A stretch of DNA of 64,000 bases from Allantophomopsis cytisporea (taxonomy: Eukaryota > Ascomycota > Leotiomycetes > Phacidiales > Phacidiaceae), in assembly GCA_024752435.1 (NCBI GenBank), contig CP103026.1:1550001-1614000 (forward strand), read 5' to 3'. Positions within the stretch are counted from its first letter, which is position 1. The number at the start of each line of letters is the position of its first letter. The position numbers were made by a program, and so were the translations under genes. The notes under the pieces are model-generated. The model was not told where the DNA came from, did no database searches, and was given only the letters and a program-made list of their open reading frames with translations. Of this stretch, positions 47,266-58,329 are shown piece by piece.

Positions 47266-48835
47266 ATGTTTTCACTCAAATACCATAGAAGCCTTCCAAG
47301 GCCTGCGAAGGAAATCTTTTGTAGCAATGGATTGGGTATCATGACGAGAACACATCCCAAAGTTCGTGGGCTTGCGACTGCGGCGAAGGACGATGGAAAG
47401 CTCCCTTTGAAAGGCTACAAAGTTCTGGATATGACGAGGGTGTTGGCTGGTGTAAGTCCTCTTTTTGGATTTTTGAGAGAACGGAACTGAAATATCCATA
47501 AGCCATATTGTACGCAAATACTAGGTGATCTCGGGTATGTTATCCTCAGCTTCGCAAAATGCTCTCTCCCAGTAGTATTTTAATTGACAGTGACGCGCAG
47601 TGCAGAAGTCATCAAAATTGAGCATCCGACAAGAGGAGATGATACAAGAGCTTGGGGTCCTCCATATGCCGCATACTCGCCCGAGTCGGGCAAGGAAGGT
47701 CCGGGAGAGAGTGCTTACTTCCTTTCTGTAGGTCATGTTGGTTTGTCTATATCTGATAATGGCTCACACTATTAAACTAGGTCAATCGAAACAAAAAATC
47801 CCTTGGTCTGTCATTCCAAAAACCAGAAGGTGTTTCCATTCTGCATAAGCTTGTTGAAGACTGCGATATCCTTGTTGAAAATTACCTGCCTGGAACGTTA
47901 AAGAAATATGAAATGGATTATAATTCGGTATCCAAGATTAATCCACGACTAGTATATGCTTCAATTACCGGTTATGGTCAGACAGGCCCATACAAACAAC
48001 GTGCAGGATACGATGTTATGGTCGAGGCAGAAATGGGACTCATGCATATTACTGGAAGCAGAGATGGCCCCCCGGTCAAAGTGGGTGTCGCGGTAACAGA
48101 TTTGACGACTGGGCTCTATTGTAGCAATAGCATCATGGCTGCGTTGCTAGCACGTGGTAGGACAGGCCGAGGTCAATATATTGATGTTGCATTGAGCGAT
48201 TGTCAAGTTGCTACACTGTCGAATATGGCGAGTAGTACTCTCATCAGCGGCAAAAGGGACACTGGGAGATGGGGAACTGCTCATCGTAAGTTGCATAATT
48301 TCTTGTGCATTCGTAAAACTAACACTAAATAGCATCTATCGTGCCATATCGGTCTTTCAAGACCAAGGATGGAGATGTCCTATTTGGAGGTGGAAACGAT
48401 CGTCTCTATGGTCTTCTGTGTGATGGACTCGGTCGCCCAGAATGGAAGACTGATCCAAAGTTCATAACGAATGCACAAAGAGTCGCAAATCGAGATGAAC
48501 TCGAATCCTTGATAGAAAAAATAACTCAAGAAAAGACAACTCACGAGTGGCTCGAGACTTTTGAGGGGGTTGGAATGCCATATGCCGCTGTCAATGATAT
48601 TCAAGACACGATGAACCACAAGCACGTGCTTGCAAGAAACATGGTCAAGGAGGTCACTCATGAGGCTTGTGGTCCTATCAAACTTGTAAATACGCCTGTC
48701 AAGTACAGCGAGGCTGAACCAAGCATCAGAACACCGCCGCCCATGTTGGGTCAACATACTGATGAAGTCCTCCAATCTCTGGGCATATCAGAAAGGGATA
48801 TCAGGGGGTTGAGATTGGAGGGAGTTGTTGCATAA
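47266..48835 (+). CDS. Mitochondrial class III (CaiB/BaiF) CoA-transferase
   Basis: Five exons: 47266-47451, 47503-47534, 47601-47727, 47781-48285 and 48333-48835, giving 450 residues. Class III transferases move CoA between carboxylic acids; this one resembles the SUGCT type (succinate-hydroxymethylglutarate CoA-transferase), but the donor and acceptor acids are not shown. The first ~40 residues are basic with no acidic residue until EIF (MFSLKYHRSLPRPAKEIF, then KVRGLATA), a probable mitochondrial presequence. Core motifs: YKVLDMTRVLAGPYCTQILG, GAEVIKIEHPTRGDDTRAW, NRNKKSLGLSF, GYGQTGPYKQRAGYDVMVEA with the catalytic Asp of GYD, and VAVTDLTTGLY. Exon 2 has only 32 bases but is certain from frame and motif. 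The gene is tandem with the PHD gene. Confidence 0.9.
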
Positions 48836-49238
48836 TAACGTACTCCCATTTGGGAGCTGTACATAATATTGGGAGATGTGGAACTGTCAGGATACTCATA
48901 AAAAGGTAGAATCATGACCACAGCGGTCACTTAGATCCAATTGAAGCCAAAAGATTGCGATGACAGTCACGTGCCTGGGCTATGTCACGTGAGACTTACC
49001 TAAGCCATATTTTACGAACTTCTTTCGATGGTTCATCGTGACTGGTATAGTGAAATAATCAGTGAGCAGAGAGCAGCATTGACATGTATATGATCTACTG
49101 GAGTTTGATTGAATCATTTTGAACGAGCAGTGAGTGTCGTAACAAACGTTAGACGCACGACGACGCGAGTTGCGAATATCACTTAGGAAAGAACCCATTT
49201 CGGAAGCCAAGAAGGAAAGCCAGATACCGGCAGCAATT
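48836..49238. other. Spacer upstream of PHD gene
   Basis: 403 bp. The frame of the PHD gene is open back to 49170 but without an ATG before 49239. Two TCACGTG/GTCACGTG words occur at about 48968-48990 (CAGTCACGTGCC, TGTCACGTGAG), E-box-like sites that might act on either neighbour. Confidence 0.4.
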
Positions 49239-50779
49239 ATGGCGGAGACGCCCAGCTCGTCAACTAAGGGCACATTACCGCAAGCAAAACCGACAATAAC
49301 GCAGCCAACAATGCTTTCCGGCGCGTCAAGCTCCACCGCGTCCCCAGCCGCTCCATATGCGACATCATCTACATATACGACCTCAACGCCGACTATGAGC
49401 GGACCCTCCAATGGATTCCAAATTCCTCAGATCTCAGCTACTACGGAAGCTATGATAGCTCGAATTCGAGGTTCAGGTGTAGGTGCAGCTTCAATTTTGT
49501 CTGGAGGAGGGTTCGATACCAGCGCTGCGGAACTCGAGGCTGCTAGGAGAAGTGTATTGCAGGGAATGAAAACTACCATTACTATGGAAATCAATACGCC
49601 GCCACTAAAGACGCAAAAACGTGCTGCGAAGCAGCCGCCACAGAGGACTCCGAGCACGGCGAGTGCCCGCAAGGGGGGCGCGAGGGGGAAGAAGGCAGGG
49701 CCAAAGCGCAAACGGGTTAAGGACGAGAGTGATAGTTTGGAAGATGAAGATGAAATGTCCGGGGTTGGAGATGACTCTGAGGACGATGAAATAGTCATGA
49801 GTGCAAAGCAAACGAAGAGTGGGAGAAAAGTCTCGAAACCGTCTCAATTCGTCCCTCCAGATGCAAAACGAAGGGGGAGTAGGAGAAGCTTGGAACAGAC
49901 TTTATGCAAGAGGTGTGGAAGGGGCCACAGTCCAGCAAGCAATATGATAGTTTTTTGCGACAGATGCAATTTGGGATGGCATCAGATGTGTCATGATCCC
50001 CCGATTTCAGAGGAGATGGTCAAGGATGAGAATCTGGAATGGTTTTGTATTGAATGCTCAATAAAGAACTATGGCTTTGATCCAAATCTCTACGCGGGTG
50101 GAAGAGAAAAGGGTATGACGGAAGTAAGCATCATCATATCCTAACCTCATGATGGAACTGACAATTTCAGAAACGTGATTATTTCTCATCACTGCCGCAT
50201 ACGCAGCTGGTATCACTACTTCTGTACTCTACGACGCTCTATCCAGATCTCCCTGTATTTCCGGCTACGTCCACACCCAACGTTGTAAAAGGACGCCAAT
50301 CATCAAATAGTCGCCCCCAGCAGCCCGATCGTAAAACAAATGTTCATCCGCAAGCCCCATTTCCACCTTCTGCAACACGAGGGCTCTTTAACCGGGCCGA
50401 AGCAAACCCTCACGCGAAAATAAATTTCATTCGCAAGATACCAGCAGGTGGCTCAACCAAAGCGAATGCAGTATCAAAAGAAGCCTCGAGACCTGGTCTC
50501 CACCACTCTTCCTCTGCGCCACCTACATTACCGCAGCAAACAGATGGCGGTGAAGAAGACGAGAGCAGAGAATCAACCCCGGCTAGTCCACCTTATCCGC
50601 GACCTGGAAATGGATTGATGGCTAAGCTACCACCTGATGATCAGGATGATGAGTGGTTGGTTGATGATGATTATTCGGCGTTCAGTCATATTGTTTATGA
50701 TGCAAATGGTAATGGAGAGAAGATTGAAGAGAATGGAGTGCTTGTTAACGAAGGGATTAATGGTACCTCCGCTACATAG
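49239..50779 (+). CDS. PHD-finger protein
   Basis: Two exons, 49239-50123 and 50171-50779, give 497 residues. One PHD finger (about 223-276) has a full C4HC3 set: LCKRCGRGHS, VFCDRCNLGWHQMC and WFCIECSIK. PHD fingers read histone H3 tail marks or bind other chromatin partners; which state is read is not evident. Around it lie an N-terminal Ser/Thr/Pro-rich segment, a basic cluster (RKGGARGKKAGPKRKRVK, a likely nuclear localisation signal), an acidic run and, in the second exon, a low-complexity tail ending in an acidic block (PPDDQDDEWLVDDDYSAF). KRDYFSSLPHTQLVSLLLY directly after the intron looks conserved and helical. The complex it belongs to is unknown. Confidence 0.85.
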
Positions 50780-51135
50780 TGATACACCTTATGTGTAGTC
50801 TGTTATCAATATGGGATGTTCAAGTCCACAAGTTGTGTTACATCAGAGATTATCGTGCTTGTCTATTTGTGTTGGCTTTGAGATAAGGGATGAATGTAGC
50901 ATTGCACAACACGGTGCTTTAGGAAGACTATACTCTCCGATGGCAAGGTAGCTACTTAGATCGCTCATACAGTCAGTCCCACAGAACATAACCATTTTAG
51001 CTATATTAGCCTTTTAAACTGGACAAGAAAGAGCTAGCTTGTGGCTTTTTAGGAATTCGCTAGGAGTAAGATTAATTCGAGATGCTAACGGCTTCTAGAG
51101 AAGACAACCATCGAGCGAAAGGCGCTGACGACTAT
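50780..51135. other. Convergent 3' spacer
   Basis: 356 bp between convergent genes; nothing beyond presumed 3' UTRs. Confidence 0.45.
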
Positions 51136-52605
51136 CTATTCGGGCTTCCTCCCGTAAACAACATAACTGCTAAAGTCAGTTGGATAGTTCCTCAGAAGGA
51201 AAAGGGTTCAACTCACATAGACTGATAAGCATGAATCTTCTTATCCTTCAAATCCCGCCTAACATCGATAAGAAATAACTCTACCTCCTCCTTACTCATC
51301 TTCAACGCCCTCGTAAAAATCGCCATAGCAATTCCACTCAGTCCATCCATGAGATCCTGATTAAACCAAATTCCGAGCGTCTTGGGATGTCTCCCCTTAG
51401 GCCAAGCATTGATCGGCCACTGGAACTGCTGCTCGACAATATCCACGAAGCCAGCTTGCTCCATATACCCCTTGTAGCGCGGGACGTGAGTCAAGTCCTT
51501 GCCCAGTCGCCGCGCGCCCTCAATCATCATGTTCGAGAAGTTCCACAGTGCCGTGTTGGCCAGCGAATCGTCGATACAGCGCAATGGCAGCGCCGCGTCA
51601 AACATCTCGAAATAGCCGTCCGGTTTGCACGCTGCGAATGCTTTGTGGAATACGGAGAGTGGGTCCGCGAAGCAGAAGGCCATTAGTCGGCCGTGGATGA
51701 AATCGAATTTCTCTTGGTATAGCCACTCATCTTCTGCATCGTCGACTTCGAAGCGGCAGTTCGGTGGGACACTGTAGTTGTTAGAAGGGGTAAGCCAGTC
51801 TTGGAAGGAGATGTACTAGAGTGGCTGGATGGGACTTAGGTCTGTTCCTAGTACATTGGCTGAGGGGTACTCGTCGGCGAATTCGATTGCCCATATTCCT
51901 GTACCTGTACCTATGTCAAGCACGTTGTGCAAATCGGGTTTGATGGGGGCGAGGTGAGAGGCGCCGTGGAGAGTAAGTTTACAGAGATGATGCTGGAGGT
52001 CTGGTGCTGTTGGCTTTGGCCTTCTCTTTTCTTCTCATAAGGGACTTGGACTTTACCTAGTCTGCTTTGCTCTACTTCATCATTAGGAAGTATGTAACCT
52101 AAATATTATGATTATCATAGTCTCGATGTTCAGGAGAATAGTACTTGCTTCCTTCTTTGTATCTGAATAATCAGCATTGTGTCGAATATGCATAAGATCT
52201 TTACAACTCACCTGTGATAGGTTCGTCCATTCTCTTCGACACTGTCATATATACTTGAGGATACAGACGCTGGGCCTGAACTGCATTGTCAATAACTTAT
52301 CAGCACCACTTCTAGATGAGTTATGAGAGTACTGGACCATACATAACATTGATATCTCCAATGGCAGAATCCGAATCTGTATCGACCTGCACAAATCAAT
52401 CACTCACAGCTTATTACCAAATAGGAAATCCATGCATAGTAAGAGAAATAAGAAAAAATACCGGCAAATCGACGTCCGAGCCCGCCGGACTGGGCTTCAC
52501 CTCATCCAACGCCTTAGCTGTAGTATCGGGAAGAGGGATCTTGCCTGGGTCATGGTCGTGAACGCCCTCATTCACAAGATCCCGATGTGTTTGTAACGAA
52601 GCCAT
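51136..52605 (-). CDS. LaeA-like SAM-dependent methyltransferase
   Basis: Eight exons: 52605-52462, 52386-52343, 52280-52212, 52162-52149, 52098-52057, 52000-51817, 51771-51217 and 51169-51136, giving 361 residues. The class I methyltransferase core has motif I VLDIGTGTGIWAIEFADEYP, then GTDLSPIQP, VPPNCRFEVDDAEDEW, and FDFIHGRLMAFCF; it ends YVVYGRKPE. This layout (YILPNDEVEQSRLDLQHH before motif I) is that of LaeA-like and TAM-type proteins in Pezizomycotina, some of which regulate or tailor secondary metabolites. Substrate is unknown and no synthase gene lies nearby. TAG at 51818-51816 is inside a GTACAT...CTACAG intron. The intron 52148-52099 uses a GC donor (GCAAGT...TTTAG, 50 bp), the only one that joins exon 4 to YILPNDE in frame. 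The N-terminal ~85 residues are disordered. Confidence 0.85.
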
Positions 52606-55350
52606 ATTGAGTTTCTCTTAAGCGCCGCACGCTTGGTTTGCAGGTGCAAAAGAAGCACGATCAGCAAATGGTCGTCACACTGCGTTCATCGTATGTGACA
52701 CGCCATCTCCGCGTCTATGAGAACTACCTCGGCGCACACCTTCCGTGTGTGCTTCTTGCATATGCGACGCACCCCCCTGGCTACCCCATGTCTGATACCT
52801 TAGCGGGATACCACAGTAATGATATGATTTTGTTCGAAGTACATGTGCCATATGGTGATGTTATGAATTGGGTGTATCTCGTTTACTTTCTGTCCTCCAT
52901 GAGAATCGCCCAATGCCATATAGTATTCAGTACTGTATGCTGTTATTGATATTCTAGAATAGGTTAGGATTGAGTACAAAACACATACCACAAGTATAAA
53001 GTACATGTGTATAGGTACATTTCTACCCAACCCAAGAGAATCCAAATCCCGGAAAAGCCAAAGGAGAAGGTAGATTTGTCATATGGATAGTTACCTACGT
53101 ACCTAACTGATAACAAGTACATATGCATTGGACAGTAGGGTGCACTCAATCTGACTCTGTCCATTCTTCCAACGTACCCACAGTACATCAAGCTCATCAG
53201 GAGGGATAAGTTCAACCACTTGGAATCGGTTTTGTATGGCGACAACAGTCACAGCTCATGCATGACCAATGTGCTGATCCCATGGACTGTACATAGTGAC
53301 ATGTACAGTACATACATATGAGTGCCTCCATAATGCGACGTCATGTCTATATTCCATTCTCCCTTTTGCTTTGATAATGAATGGAGTCCACAATGTTATG
53401 TGTACATATGGAACCACTACACGTATGTATCATGAAGTTCTGCTGTTTCCTCGACTAGATACATGACGCAGGTTCCTTTGACTTTGGCCCTCTGTCGTTG
53501 ATAGTTGATAGTTGATAGTTGATAGGGATGTGACTCACTGAGATCATTGACCGCCGAACGACCTCTGCACAGTTATGCTCCGAACTTCTAATCTACGCTA
53601 CACTGTCAAGGCTGTCCAGCACCCAAGTCAAGCACTCATCTGCCGAACGACGTCGATAACTGTACACCATTTCTTCGTCTTAAGTTTCAAAATTCATCGT
53701 TTCTCATAATTCCGATCTTCCTTCACCCCTTCATCATTCGTTGAACTATGTGGATTTCGTTGTCTCCGCTCTACAATTACTCGCATTCAACGCTACCAAT
53801 ATCACAAATTCATGGCTTGAGAAACATAGGCAGTCGGGACTTCCCTTCTACCTTGCTGTCCGTGCCAACACATCTTCGCTACTCAGCAAGCAACCGGGGC
53901 CTCCATCACATCAAATTCGGTTGGTGGACTCGCATGAACTTTTACTTTCTACTGCTTCATGCATTCTGTGTGTTCTTCGGTGGGGACCACGGTACATTCT
54001 AGCGGTTATTTGATCGAGGTAACATTTCTGCACCTTTAGAGTGACTGTGCATAGGGGGGTTACAATGGCGGTCCATCTATGTACACTAGAACGCTGGTGG
54101 AAGCACATCTTGCCTGCGCACAGCTATTTGGGAGGCTGTCGAAAGACTTATCTCCTGCCAGTGTCGTGCCTGGTATGTCGTTTTAGATCTCAACCATCCA
54201 AACTTAGATGTTTGTAGATCTGGACTATCTTCGACATGTCCTGTTGTGCCACACTCGTTGATTCATGCACAGCCACGGAGAACATGAGGCGAAGATATTC
54301 CACAACCTGTCAAATGGCTGAAGTGCCATCGTGTGTGTAGTGACAGGCACGACGGGGAAGCGCGCGCTTTCGCCACGACGAAGGGGGAAATTCTCAGCTG
54401 GTAGTGCCTGGTGGTGCTGGATCAGAGACAGTCCAGAGAAGTGTGACCCCGCCATCACCCACAAAACCCGCCATTTATTGTCCGCAGTCGTCTGTCCTCA
54501 CCCGCCATCATCCGCCGTTGGCCGCAATTACAGGCCATAGCCAGTCAGTGCTAGCCACTGCCCATGAGGCCATGGCCAGAGCCTGGTACAGCATGCATCC
54601 TGATGTAAGTATGGGGCGCCAAATAGTCTGTACAGCAGAAGAATGGAGCCCATCTGGGCCCAAGCAGCCAGCATCCGTCTCTCAAGCAAGATTTCTCCGG
54701 ATAACCCAGTGTGGTTTACTCCGAATATGAGTGGTACCTCGTAGTACGGAAGAGTTTATACCAGTGATAATAATAAGCATGGAGAAAGATACACTCTGGG
54801 ACTGAGTTTGCTCTCTGGAATTTGAGGCGGTCAATCAGAGCTCGACAACGCAACGTCTCGAGACGTCTTTCACACAGACCTCTCCCTACTCGGAGTATTT
54901 CCCTGCCCGCACTACTGTGGATTTTTCCAAGAAACGCCTCTTACGAGTCTCTTATATGCTTACCTTCCTGTCCAACTGGACGACTTATTACTGTATCTGA
55001 CGAATCTCACACCTTTTAATATATTTGTTGCCGTTCATAAGACGCATTGACGCCTGAGATTCTCGGCCAAACCATGTACAGACCAATCCATCGATAGCCA
55101 CAAAGTCACGTTTATCAGTCCTTTGTCGATCATCAGAGCGAACAAAGTATTTGCCCGGAAGACAAGGACCCATCATAAAGCAACAAAGGAAGGGCTTGTC
55201 GTTACAAGAAGCTTGTTATCAGCATTTCTCAGGCACAATCAGACCCTTGCTAGGTACACCGCAACTTCAACCCTTCAACCCCAGGAAAATAGATATAACG
55301 ATCAATATCACCATTGATTATCACCACTGGTTATCAGCAAGATCGCAAAA
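52606..55350. other. Long divergent spacer
   Basis: 2.7 kb between diverging starts. No supported gene: open frames at 53741-54013 and 54404-54730 are not protein-like. It holds a 7-bp tandem repeat (53497-53524), many TACATAT/GTACATG words (52980-53420) and TACGTACCTAAC near 53097. Confidence 0.5.
53497..53524. repeat. GTTGATA 7-mer tandem repeat
   Basis: Four perfect copies of GTTGATA. Confidence 0.9.
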
Positions 55351-56714
55351 ATGCCTCTTATGGAAACCATCACCGTGGTGAACAAGTCGGGCAAGGTAGT
55401 CACCACTGTATGTGTCACTTGTACTTATTTTTGATAATGGCCTAGCTGATAGCTTCATAGGGAAAGCACCTTGTCAATATCTTCAAAGAGGCCAAAGAGG
55501 CCTACCAAGACAAGAAAGCCGAAATAAAGTATGAGCACCGCATGCGCATCGAGGCCAAGGAGGCCCAAAAGATGCTAGAAAATATGAGCATCAATGACGA
55601 CCAATCTGCCGCTCTGTCCAAGACATCGCGAAAATCAAAGTCAACCCACAGGACAAAGTCTGGCGCACGACCTGCCCTTACGGACGCAAATCTTAGTGAA
55701 GTTTTCGATGAGACACCAGAGCTCAGCCGGCGCCAAACGGTCTTCTCTCGACCATGGGGCACTTTGCCACGTATGGGACCCGCCCGCACCATGACTACAC
55801 CCGTCGGCGCAGAAGCCATTGACATGAACCTGGCCTATGGCGACATGCCTCCCGGGCTCATGAATACTGTGGAGCAGCCTCAAGCCGAGATGAAAGCGTT
55901 GATGTCGCGCCTCGATATGCTAATGTGCGAGGCCGAGTGCGTGCAGCATACCGCTACAACTATTATCGGCAGTCTCCAGAAAGATCCGGAGGCTATGGCC
56001 GCTGTTGCGCTCACCCTTGCTGAGATCTCGGCGCTCTTGGCTAAGGCTTCGCCGGGCTTAATGGCCATCTTGAAGAGCGGTAGCCCCGCTATCCTTGCTC
56101 TCCTTGCCTCTCCGCAATTCCTGATTGCTGGAGGAGTCGCTGTAGGAGTCACGATTGTCATGTTCGGTGGCTATAAAATCATCAAGAAGATTCAGGCTAG
56201 TACTAAGGCTGAGCCGGAGGCGGTTGAGATGGATGAGGCTCTGGTGTATGAGGGTGACCTGAACTCTATTGAGAGTTGGAGAAGGGGTATTGCTGCATCG
56301 GAGGCTATGAGCGTCGGAACTTCTGTGGATGGAGAGTTCATCACCCCTGAAGCAGCATCGATCCGTCGTCGACGCATTCGCGAGCGTGCGCGTGAGGAGA
56401 AGCGAAGCAAATCAAATGCGGATGGAAAATCGGAGGCCTCAGCTCGCAGTTCGAGACAGAAGAGTGTTATGAGTAGAACGTTAAGTCGCAAGACAAAGAC
56501 AGTTGTTACGGACATCTCGGTGGATGACGGGCGCAGTAAGACTTCTAGGAAGGGAGGCAAGGGAGGCAAGGATAAGAAGGAGAAAAAGGAAAGGGCGCCG
56601 AAGGAGGAACCCAAGGCAAAGGATAAGGAGAAGTCGGCACTCATGTTGCTTTTCACCGGCCCTTCGAAGAGTGACAGGGAGAGAATTCAGCAGCCAAAGA
56701 TGGTTGAGCTATGA
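55351..56714 (+). CDS. Unknown protein with one membrane segment (436 aa)
   Basis: Two exons, 55351-55407 and 55461-56714. The ATG at 55351 opens MPLMETITVVNKSGKVVTTG, joined to KHLVNIFKEAKEAYQDKKAE and a charged coiled coil. The middle (about 195-260) is hydrophobic and Ala/Gly-rich: AMAAVALTLAEISALLAKAS, a second helix ILKSGSPAILALLAS, then a probable membrane span FLIAGGVAVGVTIVMFGGYK. The tail is very basic and low-complexity (KGGKGGKDKKEKKER) and closes with ALMLLFTGPSKSDRERIQQP. I do not recognise a named family; the layout (amphipathic N-terminus, Ala-rich helices, one membrane span, basic tail) suggests a membrane-attached structural protein. Intron signals GTATGT...TTCATAG are good. 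Confidence 0.8.
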
Positions 56715-57181
56715 AGAGGTTCAACAGTCTTTATTTGACAGGGTCAGGGCCGAGTAGGGGAACACGCCAACAGGTGTCTATATGATGAGATAAGATGAGG
56801 AGTTTGGGATTGGGCATTGGGCTGCTGCATAAGCATATTTCTCTTTTTTGTTGATGCGCTCAAATGAGCGGCATGTTTTTTTTTTGGGTCTTGCATGTAT
56901 GGTCATGATGGGAGTGCAGTTGCATAATAGCATTTGATGTGAACAATAAATATTGATTGTTTTCTCCCTGTATCCCATTCTTCTTTGCAATAGCATACTT
57001 TGATCAAGTAGCTTATGTGAAAAATGGCGCGATCTTCTTGATCTGGACTTCGTCTCGCAACTTAAAATATCCTGTAGACCACGCTGGTGGTTGTGGAGTA
57101 TTATGACCTTGTATACATTGAAGAATTCTCAGGATTGCCACATCCCAAAATGACAAATGGTATCATCAGACCTAAGGAAAT
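56715..57181. other. Convergent 3' spacer
   Basis: 467 bp of presumed 3' UTR sequence between convergent genes. A T-rich run occurs at about 56876-56886. Confidence 0.45.
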
Positions 57182-57657
57182 TCACCTTAAACAAAGACCA
57201 AGGTCTTTATTCAGCATAGCTATTGTCATGTCATAGTGAAGGTAAGCTGTGAGTTTGATCTGGGTGGATATGTCGTCCCCCAAAAAGCGCCTTTCAGTAA
57301 AGTCAGTATACAGCCAAGAACAAGCATCTGGGCCCGCCAATTTATAAGTTTGAAATCTGAACGGAAGGGAATAAACACTTACGGTCTGCGGGACTCCCAG
57401 AAAGCGGTATGTAAAATGTTGCGCAGGATAGTGTGTTCGATGCCGCGCTCACGTGCAGCGCCGGCTAGAAAATTCACAGTATTTTCGATATGCTTGGCAT
57501 TGAAAGACTCTGGCGCATCATTGCGAAATGCGTTTCGGAGCTTGTCTCGGGCGACATATCGCGCTGGAGAAGAGTACTGCACTGCCTGTAAGAGTCCTCG
57601 GTATAAATGGCGATATGCTCGGACAATCTCGGACGAAGAGACAGTTGCAGAAGCCAT
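57182..57657 (-). CDS. LYR-motif mitochondrial-type small protein
   Basis: Two exons, 57657-57383 and 57290-57182, give 127 residues. The first helix carries the LYR motif: SEIVRAYRHLYRGLLQAVQ, with Phe further on at RNAFR as in LYR proteins, which bind acyl carrier protein and act as accessory or assembly factors of respiratory complexes, iron-sulfur cluster delivery or the mitoribosome. The rest is helical (HIENTVNFLAGAARERGIEH). After the intron (GTAAGT at 57382, acceptor TGAAAG at 57291) the C-terminus reads YLHYDMTIAMLNKDLGLCLR. A nearer AG would break the frame. Which complex it serves is not shown. Start at 57657 (MASATVSSSE) is the first ATG. Confidence 0.8.
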
Positions 57658-58329
57658 GCTTCCGATTTGGGCTGGCTTTCGCTCAATAATCTTAGGGAGG
57701 GATGGGCAATAGATATACGAATGTTACTGACCACGCAAAGTATCCGATGATGTAGGTATGATTCAATGCAATACTTGACTAGAGAGTGTACGCGTGTGCT
57801 AAATCAACACAACGAATTTTGAATGGTGTTCAAGATGATGAAAGTCTATCGAGTGATATTCGTGACTCGAGAAATTGAGGTCCAATCACCTTATTCGTCG
57901 GCGGTTGGAATTGTGATATGAGCACCAAAGTAAGGAGGGGTTGAGGTGAAGAAGGTACCACCACACCAAAGCTACATAAGCGAAGTCGGTTCCACCGGTG
58001 CATATCCGAAGTGCCTGAGAACTTTGCACTTTGAAAGATATAAACATTGCTTTAATACTCTCCTTTACACAGTTGACGACCTTCATATAATCATAGCCCC
58101 TTCCAGCCAGAGAGCCAAAGTGAGCATACTCAGCGAACATCCGTACTTATGAGTCGGAAGTCAAAGTCCTTGAGCGCATCTCTCAGAGTTGATCGTTAGT
58201 CGGATCCTGGTGGCAATGCGATCTGTCTAGCAGATTACTCACCTCATCTCACTTATGGAAAACGACAAGCCAAGCTCACAACAGAAGTTGTAATGCACAC
58301 GGCGAGCCTATCTGTGATATCTTGCTGCA
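57658..58329. other. Divergent spacer, LYR gene / 713-aa gene
   Basis: 672 bp between diverging starts with no supported gene. Confidence 0.45.

Noticed and set aside
51816..51818. In-frame TAG in the methyltransferase, first taken as a nonsense mutation
   Set aside because: The TAG overlaps a GTACAT donor; splicing to CTACAG at 51774-51772 restores QPLYVPPNCRF, the usual family sequence.
54404..54730. 108-codon ORF in the methyltransferase spacer
   Set aside because: Composition is random and there is no recognisable domain.
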